In this document: positions 6,933 through 18,900 of the stretch, one piece after another | Position numbering within the stretch: the first letter of the stretch is position 1 | Layout: each line of letters opens with the position of its first letter | Assembly (NCBI GenBank): GCA_021846045.1 | Contig: JAJZCM010000015.1 | Span: 1-37,354, forward strand | Source of the DNA: a bacterium | GTDB taxonomy: Bacteria; Elusimicrobiota; Elusimicrobia; UBA1565; UBA9628 | Direction of reading: 5' to 3' | DNA length: 37,354 bases | The notes under the pieces: generated by a model | Seen by the model: only the letters and a program-made list of their open reading frames with translations | Told to the model about the DNA's origin: nothing | The model's database searches: none | Program-made: the position numbers and the translations under genes

Positions 6933-9900
6933 TTATAGAACATTCTTTCTTCGCTTTTTCTTCTTAAAAATCGCGGCAAAAATCCCCGCCGCGGTTCCGA
7001 AGAAAAGCGCTATTTTGGCGGCATAGGATAAAATCCTACCTTTAAGCGACAGCGCCGCATGAGGCGTAAAGGAAACCATAAGGGCGGGCTCTAATTCTTC
7101 CAAGCGGCGAATATAACGTTTCCACCAAGAAACTTGGCGAGTCAAAACCTGTTCGCGCGCCCGATCGGCCTTAAGGCGAGATTCAATTTCTTGCTGAGAA
7201 AGGACCCTGATCTCCCGCCCATAGACGTCTTCATGGAGCCGATCCGCCGCGACTTTGGAGCCGGAATCCAACGCCTCGTTTTCCTTTCTCATCCGTTCGA
7301 TCTCGATCTTTCTTTTTTTCAGGCTCGCCAAATCGCTTTTCCTTGCCGGGAGGTCCTTTTCTATTTGGTCGACATATCCGCGAGCTTCCTTGGAATCAGA
7401 TTGATATTCCTTGGCGCCGGCATCTATTTGAACCGTTTTCTGGGTGCGGTTGACCCAAATATCCTCGGGCTTGCCCGAAAAGACGGTCTTCCCCGAACCG
7501 TCCGCATTAGGAGACAAGCCCAGCTCCTTGTCGCTTAAAGCCTTGGCTAACGCTTTTTCCCCAACCGCTCCATTCTTTTGAGATTCCTCGTAAGGTTTAT
7601 CCCGTCCCTGCATTTCATTGATGACAACCTCGGACACCCCGCCGCGGAAATGGGCCAAGGTTCTTAATCTCGCGGCATTAATGTCTTCCTGATAGTAGCG
7701 AAGTAGACGCTCCAAAAATTGAGCTCCAAAATGAATATCCTTGTCTTTATACCGCCCGCTTAAAGACGCTTCGCTGTCTCCAGGCATGAGCGTCGATTGT
7801 CCCACGCGCAAATCGGGCGGAAATTGGCTTAAGTCATAATAGGGAGTGACCGGGTCCGGAAGGAAATTAAGAACATCGAGAGCCCCGGCGACATTGCGGA
7901 AAAAACCATGATGTTCCGTCGCCCCGCCTTCGGTCTTATACATAGCGACGCGCCCAAGATAATGACTAAATCTAGGATCTCGCCCCGCCCATTCCGCGGG
8001 GAAACCCACGATTTCGCGCGGAACCTCCATCATCAAGCTTCCCCAACGCCACGGCATCACGCCCCAGTATTTTTTGAAGGGAAGATGGAAGGATACGTTT
8101 TTGGCGCTCTTTTCCAAGTATCTCTGATTTAAAAGGACGGGATAGTTTTTTCCGTCGATCAAGGCCTCGTAATGGCTGACGCGCAAGGCCGGGTTGATCT
8201 GGTTCTTGGATTCAAACACGTTTTTCTCGCCCTTAATCGTCTTTGATTTCAATGTCCAGGACTTCGCCGCTTTTTCCATTTCCGAGGCGCTGTCATAGTG
8301 ATCGACCAAGCGCCCTTCAGAATCCATGATGGCGGCATAAATCGGCCCGCGCACGTACACGGCGGCTTTCCGTGACGACAAGCGGTCATCGAGAACGGAG
8401 CGTCCGTAAACCGGGGAAGCCTGGGCGTGGAGAAGCGTTTTATCCGAAGCAAAGCCCAGAATCAAATCGCGACTGCGGTAGAGGCTCCACGTCTTCGAAT
8501 GCCGTTTAATTTTGAACGCATCCTCCACCTGTTTTTTGGCGTCCGTAAACACCGCGGATTGAAGTTTCAAATCATCGCGAGCCGTATTCAATTTCTTGGA
8601 AAGCGAGTTGACATATTTTTGCTCGCCCTTATATTTTCCATTCGAGGCCAATTCTTTTTTAATCTGCTCATCCAGCCGCTGAGCGTAATCTTTATCTGAT
8701 TCCTTGTCTTTTTTAGGATACTGATCATGAGTATCCGCTTTGATTTTTTCCGACATCTCATTAGAAACTCGAACGCCGTCCAGCATCGCTTTCTCGGCTT
8801 CTTTTTCTTTTTTCTCGGACTCCCCTTGAGCTTGTTGGGCTTTAATTAATTTCAGTTGCGCGACCTTAAGCCCCGCATCCGCGTCCGACAGGGCCTTTTT
8901 AGCCGCGTCAAAATCATCCCGGTTTAAATAAATTTCCGCAACTTCTCCTCTCTCATTTCTCATAAAACCGTATCCGGCCAATTTCAGCTCCACGTATCCG
9001 GCCCGAAGTTCCGCCCGACGCCGAGAATCGAAGAAATCCGCCAAATTCGCGGCTCCTTTTTTAGAGAGATAAATCCGGCTGAAATCTCCCTTCATGGAAG
9101 AAGCCTTGAGAGATTCGAGGGTCTCGAATTTATCCGAGGGGAAAGCCGCTTTCCCCGTATAGACATAGACTTCGTATCGGTCCGGAGACCTGGCCCAAGC
9201 CGCCAAGGCCGGCAGTCGGTAATGCAAGCGCCCTGCATCTTTCGGATCGGGAGCCTCAAAGAAAAGGACTTTCCCTTGGCTTAAAAGACCGTGGGAACCG
9301 AAAAGTTCTTGGACGGAATAGCCGTTTTTGCCGTCGTCTGCGACGAAATCATGCCGGCCAAGGCGTTCCGCCAAATCAATGACGTGAGAATCTCCCTTGA
9401 TGCCGTTTTGCGTTTCAGATTTTTGCCGCTCAAAAGCGTCCGAACCTCCGACAAACTCGACGTTCGGATTCGCTTCGAGGAAATAGCGTCCGTTAATTTT
9501 AACGATTTCGTCTTTGCTTTTGTTTTTAGGATTCATGCGGTCTTTAATCTCATCGAGACTGAGCCAACGCTTGACCGTCCACAAACGGCGGCCGTCCTTA
9601 TCCATCTGGGTCTCGGCGTAAAGGGGATAAAGTTTTGATCCATGGCTGAGCCAAGAGGCCTTCTTGTCTTCCAGTTGCGCGATTTTAAGCGCGACGGCGT
9701 TGATGGACTGTTCCGATCGCCCCTCCCATCTCTCGGCAAAGAGCCGGGATTTTTCAAGCATAATCAAGGCGTCCAAGGCGAGAATCCCTCGCCCGGATTC
9801 CTTAAAATCAATTTGGCGGTTGAGACTCTTTCTGGCGTCATAGAGAGCATCCAGCGTGCGCATGAGCTCCACGTTTCCTTGGACCTCTTTTAGGTCCAAG

Positions 9901-12900
9901 GTTCGGACCAAATCTTCGTCAAAAACTTGCTGAGCCTTGAGATAGTTGTCCAAAAGCCCGTCTTTTAGGATAAATTCGTCGTTTTTCAAGGGCGAGGCGA
10001 AATAAGAATCAATCAATGCGTCTTTGGCCAAAATCAATTCTTGGCGATCCGCTTCAAGGGCTTTAAAGGCGGCTTCCGATCGAGGAGAAACCGAGACCGC
10101 GTTCCAATACGCATCACGAAGGTCCAAGGCGGCTTGGGAATATTCTGTCCGCTTTTGATCGCTTGAACTCAATTCTTCTTCCAAATCCTGGCGCAAAAAC
10201 GCTAATTGCGGGTCCTTTTTTAAGATTTCGGTCTTGAGCGCTTCAAGGCCAAACATCAGGAGATTTCTCTTCCCGCGCGCGTCATTTTTCGCCAAGAGGC
10301 GCAGTCTTTCATCCGACGAGAAATTTTCCGCTGTCGCATCCTTGGAGTCGCGGATCGCGGCGCTGTAAAGGCGAGCCACTGAATCGACGGAATCAATCAT
10401 CTGCCGGGAAATTCCCCATTTTTCAAGATAATGATCTTGGCGGAGGATAAAGTTCGGGTCTTCCATGCGATCCGCCCAATAGCCCAAAAGCCCGCGATCC
10501 GATGGATTTTTGGGCAAACCATGGTTTTCCAAAACGCGCTGGTCCCCCAAGCTCAGATTCTTAAGCAAGGGATTCGGCGCCGAGGAGTTTTCTTTCCGCC
10601 CCAAGGCTTTGAGTTCCGACACCAAGGAAATAAAATTGGATTTCAAATCCGCCGACTGAGTGATCAACTTTTCCCAAGTTTGAACTAAATTTTTCCTTGC
10701 CTCCAAGAAATCTTGCTGAGCCTTGGGCGATTCCGGATTATGATTGGCGGTCCACTCTTTCTGCTTTAAGTCGCTGGCCGCCTCATCCAACAAACGGCTG
10801 TCGGCCTGAACTTCCTTCATTCCACCGGAAACGCGGGCCATTTGAGTATAGAGAACTATTTCAAGTTTTTTAAACTGCCCCTGGGCCTTCAACTGCTCGC
10901 GAATGGAGTTGGATAAAATATCGGTCAACCCGCGTTCAATTTCCTGCGGGTCGGGGGCTTCTAAAAATCCGCCGAAAATAGGGGTTCCGCGGAAAATTCC
11001 AAAGGCGGCAATCGGCGTAATCCCCTGATAACTCATGTGTTCAGCCAGCACATCGGCGCGAATTTGGTTCATGAAAATGTCTTTCTCGTTCTGAGGCCCA
11101 AAAGCCTCTAAACCCAACATTCGAGCAATGCGCGCTTTACCCGCCGGAGAATTAATTTCTTCAACCAGATAAGGTAAATCGCCGGAGGAGTCAGTTCCCT
11201 TAAATTCCGGAACAAGATTCGATAAGAGGCGCAAACGCTCTTCCATCGTCTGCCCCTGAGCCCGCGAGAGCCCCAACAACGCCCAGATCTCTTCCGATTG
11301 AGAGAGCGTTTTTTGGCGAACGGAATTAATCATATCCGCCCAATCAGTTCCGACTTCTTTCCCATGATGCAATTGAATCCAGTTAAGAAAACGGACATTC
11401 TCCGTGAAATCGGCCAACTCCGAATCGGCCAACGCCGCCGAGCGCTCACGGGCAATTTTGTCCAAACGCTCGGCCTTATCCTGGGACAATTTGGCCAAGG
11501 CGATTAAATCCGGAGCCGGGGTGTCCTTGTTTTTGAGGCGCAACTCGATCCAGGGCTCCAAAAATCCGCGATTAATCGGAGTTTCATCCAAGGTCTGCCG
11601 GGCGTAAAAATAGCGCATGAACATTTCCGCCGGAGCCTTATCAAATCCTGGAGCGGGAATCGGGGGCAAGGAATCCAAACGGGGAGTGCGGGTCACCTTT
11701 TCTTCTCCATCGATCAGACGGCGCCGAAGTTCCGCAAAATTGGCGGGCAGGGAAGCGGAATTGTCCTGTACGGAGGAATTTCCCTCAAGACTGAGAAGAG
11801 AGGCTTGAATGGCGGCCTTGTCTCCTTTTAATTTTTCCACCTTGGCGAAATCAAGCGAATCCCCCTTTGCCGACAATCTTTGAATCTCGGAATCGATCAT
11901 TTGAAGGCTGACCTGGCTGCGCGCTTGAAGATTCGCTAAATGAGCATCGAAGGAATCTTTCTGCCTTTCTTCCATTAAAAGTCTCAGGCGCGCGGCCATC
12001 ACCTTATCGGCGCGGCCCGAGTCTTCCGCCGACAAGGCGCTAATTAATCGCCCGATCGTCCGCGCCGCCAGCGAAATCGGATCGGCTGAAACATCCTGAA
12101 CCTTCAGATTTCTATCAACCATCTCTTGATAAGCCCTGGCCACTTGAACGCGAGCCGCGAAAATAGTCTTTTGGGCCGCAACCAGATTCTGATCCTTGAG
12201 AACTCCTTGAAGTTGTTGATAAGCCTTCTCCGGAGAGATGTCGATGGACAGCACGGAATCCGCCGGACGCCCCATCAAGACGTTGAGAGCTGAATGAGCC
12301 TCGTCGTTAGTCAAAACCATCTGAGCGCGCCACAGTTTCGCGTTGAAGATTTCCTTTTGGATTTTGTCGGCTTTTGCGCGGTCGCCTAAAGACCGGGCTT
12401 GGGAGAGCTTTTGCTCAAGGCCGGGAAGAACTTCTTGATCCACCTGGGCGATGACCGACTGAGCGGCTTTGGCTTGAACGATATCTTGATACATTTGAAG
12501 AGCCGTCTCGACCTTGAGTTTCGTCTCCAAAGCCCCGTAATAGGCGGATTTGCCCTTGTCGGCTTTGACTTGCAACTCTTTAAGCTCTCCCGGCTGAAAG
12601 TGCGCTCCCGGAATCGGTAAAATCGGAAATCCGGTAAAGCCAAAAGAAGGCAAGAACCCGGCGCCGGTGGCGGTTAAATCCGCTCCGATCATGAGGTTAA
12701 TCCAGAATTTTTGTGTGATGTGATTGTCGGCTTTCGCCAAAGCCTGGAACTCTTCTTGATGAAGGGCCAAGGCTTCCAAGGACGAATTTTGAAACGCAGT
12801 TTGAACGGCGCCCTTTAAGTCTGAAACGCTGAAAGGCGGCGAATCCGAAACATTTTTTCCGCCGACCGCCTCATCCATCTTGGCCCAGGCGCCGGACGCA

Positions 12901-15900
12901 GCGGCGAGGGACTCTGAATTTACGGTCGCCTGGGCGTTCAAGTCCCACAGGTTAATGGCCTGCCTAAGCTCGTTTCTTGAAATCAAGCCGTTGCGATAGG
13001 CCTTAAAGGCAAACTCTAATTCGTTGCTGGTCCGCGGAAGAGCCGCAGTCATTTCCTCGGCCGTCTGCCCCCAGACAGCGGCTTCTTGGCGCTCATTATT
13101 GGCTAAAAGACGGTATTGAGAATGGATGTCCTCCATTTCCCTGAGATCAGCCTCTTTTTTAAACAAATAGCTCTTATTTTTATCCTTGGACGACGGATCA
13201 TAGAAAGGAAGGCGCAAGGTTCCACCGACGCCGAAAATCTGTCCCGCCATTAAATCCTGGATTTGAGTTCCAATGCCGAAAGTAAATTGATCGACAAATG
13301 AAATCCAGTCCATGATGTTAAAGCGATCTTCTCCGATGCGGTCCTCAAGAGAAGTCTTGTCCAAGGACGCGAGAATTTTCTTCAAACGGTCGGGGGCGGA
13401 CACAAACGAGTGGATTTCCTTGACTAAATTTTGAACGTCCGCAAGATTGAGATCGTCAAACGGCGTTGGGGAATCCGGATTTTTTCCGGCCATGATGTTA
13501 TAGCGCACGCGCGCCTCGCTTAATTTTTCAAGCGCCTCCGCCAGCCGCGCGTTGGCCTTGCCCTTTTCGATGACGGAAGCGGCGTTTTGGCTCAAAAACA
13601 CCGCGCGCTGGGCGGCAAGCCGAGCCTTGACAATTTGAAGAGCGTTTTCCTCCCAATCCTTCGTTAATTGAACCAACCGCGATTGGAGCAAAAGACCGTT
13701 CTTGTAGAGAGAGACGACCTTGCCGTCCAAAAGCTCCTTCTGAGTCTTTGAGAGAGTCACCATGGTCTCGGTGCCGCTCATGAAGCCTCCGGTGGCGGCC
13801 AATTCTGCCGGATTATTTGAAACCGGGCCTGAAACAAAGCCAGCGTCTCCCACCACCTTGACGTTATCTAAAATCGCACCCGCCGCTCTTAAATCCTTGA
13901 TATCGTGGTCCAAGGTTCCAATTTTTTGTTCAATCAGCCTTCTTCCGACGTCCTTGGCGAAGACCGCTTTAAGTTGGTTAATATCTTTTTGGCCTTTTTG
14001 GGGCTTGAGAAAACCCGTCATTCGCTTTTGATAGTCCTTGAGGGCTTTCCCCCCGTTTAAATCATTGGAGGCGCTGTGGGTCACATCATTCCAAAGCTGA
14101 GAAAGACTGGCCGAGGTGTTGACCATCAAAGACAGGCGGTTATTGTAGCCGACAAAGGGAGAACCGTATCCAACTGACACATCAGTTCTCTTGGTCAATT
14201 GCTTGCCAATCTGCGCGTAGTAGGCGTCCGCCGACCCCAACATCTGCCATTGGGCGCTGAAAACAATTCCGTTTTGGGGAAGTTTCACCGACAACTGATC
14301 AATGGCGATATTATACTGTTGCCCCAACTCTCCGGTCGCGGTGTTGGTGATATCAATCAAGGGGTGTTTCGCATCGTCATAAATGGTAAAGCCTTTGAGA
14401 ATGGTCGCCCCCAAGGTCTGCTGGGCAATGTCGTAAGTGCCGGCGTAATTGGCGTAATAAAGGTCCACGGTAAATGGATTTTCGTCATTTTTAGAAACTA
14501 TTCCCGCTTGTTTGAGAAGAGACGCCACGTCGAATTTAGGTCCGACCTTTGTTTCATAAAAGTTTGCGCTCGCCCCATGCGCGGCGATATCGAAGGTTTG
14601 GTTGAGGCTCGGGTCAAGACCGGTGAAGTCGAGATTGGCGGTTTCAAAAAACTGCCGCGGATCTTTTGCGAACAAAGCCTGCTGGTCGGCATCCAAGCTC
14701 ATGACAGGGGTCAATTTAATTGAAGTCTTGGCGTTCGCCCCGTAGTAATAAGGCTGATTGGCAGAATTTTGCGCCGCCGCGTCTCCAAAACCCGTCAAGC
14801 CGACGTAAAGCTTTCCGTTCATCAAAAGCATCGCGTAATCATCAAAGATAAGAAGACGCGACTCATTGGCTTGGGACCCAAACGACATATTCGGAGGAAC
14901 GTCCAAAATATCGTGATGGATGATCGCCTCGAAATAATTAACGTCATTTTTGCGCAAGGTCTCAACTTGAACACCGATACCCTTGTCTCCCCAAGGGGCA
15001 TTGGAAGCTCCGCCGGTTTCCGGTGGAGAATAGGTGTCATACGCCGTCACGCTCAAATTGCTGCCCATCACATGGGCAACATTCCCCAAGGTCACTTGAT
15101 TGGTCGAACTGAGTCCGTAAGGAACGCCAAACCCGGTTTGATAAACCAAATAGAAGCCGTCTTCGGAATCCCCCAGATTCATAATCTGCGCTCCGGGAAT
15201 CAGTTGGGAGATGTTTTGGGGATTGGAGAGAATGCTTTGCGCCAAGGATCCGATATCGGCCGAGGAAGCGTTTTGCCCGCCGGAAAGGCTTGAAAGAATA
15301 TTATGGACAAAATCAGGGAAGCTCGATTTTTTAATCACTAAGGCCGAGGCCCCGGAAGAGGAGTTAAGCCCCATCCCCCATCCCGAGTCGCTTAAGTGAA
15401 GGGAAGCAATCTCTTGCTTAATATGATTGGGCAATCGATCCCATCCGTCATCCTTTAACTTATCAAGCAGATGAGTCAACCGGTCCTGCTTATCCTGAAC
15501 CAAATCCATATCCGCCTTGAGGATTCTGTCGGTTCGAGAAAGCTGGTCCTTTGATTGAGTCCACAGATGGTTGGATTCAAGAACCTTGCGGGTGTCATCC
15601 TGAATCGAGGAAATCGCCTCCGAAGTTCTTCTCAACGCGCTGTCATAAGGGCTGTTGAGTTGCCCCATCCAGGACAAGAGTTGCGATTTCGTGCTATTGA
15701 GGCTGCTCATCGTATTTTGAAGCGCCGTCATCATCGAATTCATCGCCGACAAGTCGCCCTGGTCAACCGTGACCCCCGAGCCGTAAACCTGGTTAGCCAT
15801 GGCCTGATAATAGGTGGAAAGCAAATTGACCGTCCCCAACGACCCGGGATCGTATTGATTGATTTTGAGATTGTAAAAATTGATTCCTTCTTGGAGAACG

Positions 15901-18900
15901 GACTGAAGGGAATTGAGCATCGCGATTTGATTGGCGTAAACTGTCGCGGTCGGAGGGCTGTTGCCGCCTGAATTGACGTAGGCCTGGTCCTGTTTTAATT
16001 GCGCCTGAGCTTTGTTTAAGGCGGCAGTCGCATCATTTAAGAATTTTTCGACCTGGGGAATTTCAGTTGTGAGTTCCTGCTGGGAACTTTGAACCGTCGA
16101 AAAGGAATAGAGAAAGCGCGCGATGGAATAAGAAATGGAAGGAGAATTAGCGCTGCTTCCGGCCGATGGCGCCAAGATTTTTGTCGCGTCCAAGGCTAAG
16201 AGGGCCAATTGTTGCGAATTAGAAACCGTCGGAGAGGGCTGATGCCCGGTTTGAACCGCAAGGCCGCCTCCCCCGCCCACATTGATAGGAGATCCGAAAC
16301 CCGCTTGACCCGCGATATTTTTCAACTCGGAAACCAAACCCATCAAATTCCCATTATTAGTCACGGAGAGAGAATAAATCTGGTTATATCCCGCTTGACT
16401 TGCCGCGACGTTAGTCGGCAGTTGATAGGACGACAGATTGTATTTCCCCCCTGACAGGGTCTGGATTTTCGTCAAAATTTGGTTGAGTTGCGCGTCCTGA
16501 TTGTTGATTTCCTTGACGCGCTGATCCATTTCAGTCGTGTAAAGAGTGGTTTTTTTCGGAAGGCTGTACGGCCCGCCGCCGGGATAATTGCTGTCTTTTA
16601 AATAATCCACGGTCTCGTTTCCGTTAAAATTCGGGTCTTTTCTTTCATTGACCTGGGTTAGATTTGTTGAAACCGTCTGTTGAAGGTTGGTGAAATTGTT
16701 CTGCCAGGACTGCAAACTCGAAGCGGCATTTTTGGAATTGCCGCCCAAAGAAATGAGCCCCCCGGGAATGGTCTTATCATTGAGCTGCTGGGTCTGGGTA
16801 ATGAGAGAATTTTCGGCGCTGAAAAGTTCCTGATAGGTTCCATTCTGGGATACTTGCTGAACGGAAGACTCTTGGTAGGGAATGAGGGTATTTTCCAAGC
16901 CGCCTTGAATGGCGGTCAAGGGAGCGATGACGTCGTTTTGAAGCAAGTTTTCCTTGCGGTTAATGAGCGCCTGCACCGCGTTGGTCGGGGGATTGGAGTT
17001 GGCATTGGGATATTGCGCCACGAAGGTCTGATCAGACTGCACATCATTGAGAATGTTTTGCACCATGTTGACCGCTTGCTTCATGGCCGACTGGGCCTGA
17101 GGGACGGTGTTTTGAAGCGCGCTTTGAATGGTGGTCACAGTCGTCTGGGCTTCGCTTCCCTGAATGACCAGCCAAGCTGCCTGCGGCAAGAGGGAAGCGA
17201 TTTTTACCAAATCGAGGGAAGCCTGGAAAGATTGGGGCGTCCCGTTATTGGGAATCTGGACGTTTTCAATATCTGCGCCGTAATTGGCAATTGTGGTCTG
17301 AAGCTGGGTCATCGAAAGTCCTGAAAGCTGGGGCAAGGCCGTGCCGCCGGCCTGGGTGATCTGAGAGGACAGTTGATCCATTTTAGCGATGATGGGGTTG
17401 AGGGATGTTTTCGCTTGGCTTAAGGTTTGGCCGGCCTGGGCTTCCCACGCCGGCAAAGATTGCGGATGGGATCTCCCAAACTCATCGGTCACGGTAATTT
17501 GATTATTCGGATCCAACATGGCCTCAACCGAGTTAAGATCTTGTTGAAAGGTATGAAGCTGTCCTTGCCAGTAAGTCTTGCGCGCGCTTAAAATCTCGGA
17601 GAAGCTCATTGAATTCGAAATGCCCGGGCCTCCCGGAACGTCCTTGATGATCATCGGCCAGGCTTGAGTGGGCGCTGTCTTAAGCTCGTTCAGTCCATTC
17701 TGGGCCGATTGGAGATTAGTCTGAACCTCGCTGAGGATGATTTTAAATTCTCTCAGGGAAAAAGCCGACGGGTCGTTGGGGTTTCCGTTGGTTCGCCATT
17801 GGGACACCTGCCCCAGCTCTTGCTCGCGAAGTTGGAACTTGCTTTCTAAAGCCTGCGCCTCGGAATCAAAACTCCCGGTTTTGACTCCCTCATGGGATGC
17901 AATCGTCGCCATCACGGAGGGAAGCACGCTTTGAACGGCGGTGAAAACTTGAACTGCGGAAGAAGCCTCGTTAAAGTCGGAAGTTAATTGACTTTGCTGG
18001 GTCTGATCGGCCTGGGTCTGCTGAACCGTCTCCTGTTTCCATTGAGGGAGATTGGACTCCGCCTGTTGAGCCGCCGCTTCGTTTTGCTGGGACAAGGTCT
18101 GGGACTGAGTGATACTTTGGATATTCGTGTTTAAAAGATTCTCCATTCCGCCGATGGCATTTTCCGCCGCATTGATTTCACGAAGCCCCAAGGCAAAATC
18201 CATGACTGCCGAAACCTGGGAAAGGCTCTGGATGAAATTCATCATGTCATTCCCGTTTCGGCGATTATTCAAGGCCTGATCCCGCGCCTTGGACACCACT
18301 TCAAGCGTTTTTCTAGTTGCATCTCTCATCTTCATCTGCGCTGAGGCATTGGCCCTCAAAGCTCTAATTTCCTTAACCAGGCTTTCGATTTCTTTTTGAG
18401 TTTCCGGATTGACCGGCGCGATATCGGCCCGCGAGTTTTTATCATCAATTCCGATTTTTTGGTCCAAACTGCTCAAAACCGATTTCAACATCCCGGGGCG
18501 AATCCCCTTATCCTCGGCGTATCCGATGCGATCTTCCGCTCCCCTAGGCACAAGGGTCTTCAATTTATTTTTTAGCTGATGGAGACGTTCGTCGGAATTG
18601 CGGTCGTGGCGGCTTAAATCGCGGCTTTCCGAAAGCTTTGAGCGAACATAGCGCTCGTTTTGGGCTTGCCTTAATTTAGCTAACTGGGCTTTATAGGCCC
18701 TGAGCTCGCCGGGGGTCAAAGGCCGGTTTTGGGTCTTTAGCGCCGCTTCGTTTTTTTGGACCGAGGCCAAGTCTTTTTGAAGCTTAAGTTCTTGCGCGCG
18801 CGCGGCCTTCATCTCCTCGCTAAAATTCCCCGCCGACTTTTCAAGCTCTTTAAGGCGCGCCGCCCTTTCCTTCGGGGTCTTTTTGTAAAGATCGGGATCG

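Noticed and set aside
16680-17324. + strand ORF of 214 aa, and others (14199-14723, 14769-15293) antisense to the giant gene
   Set aside because: They lie entirely opposite a continuous 14-kb coding frame, resemble no family and lack RBS or promoter. They are shadows of its codon bias.
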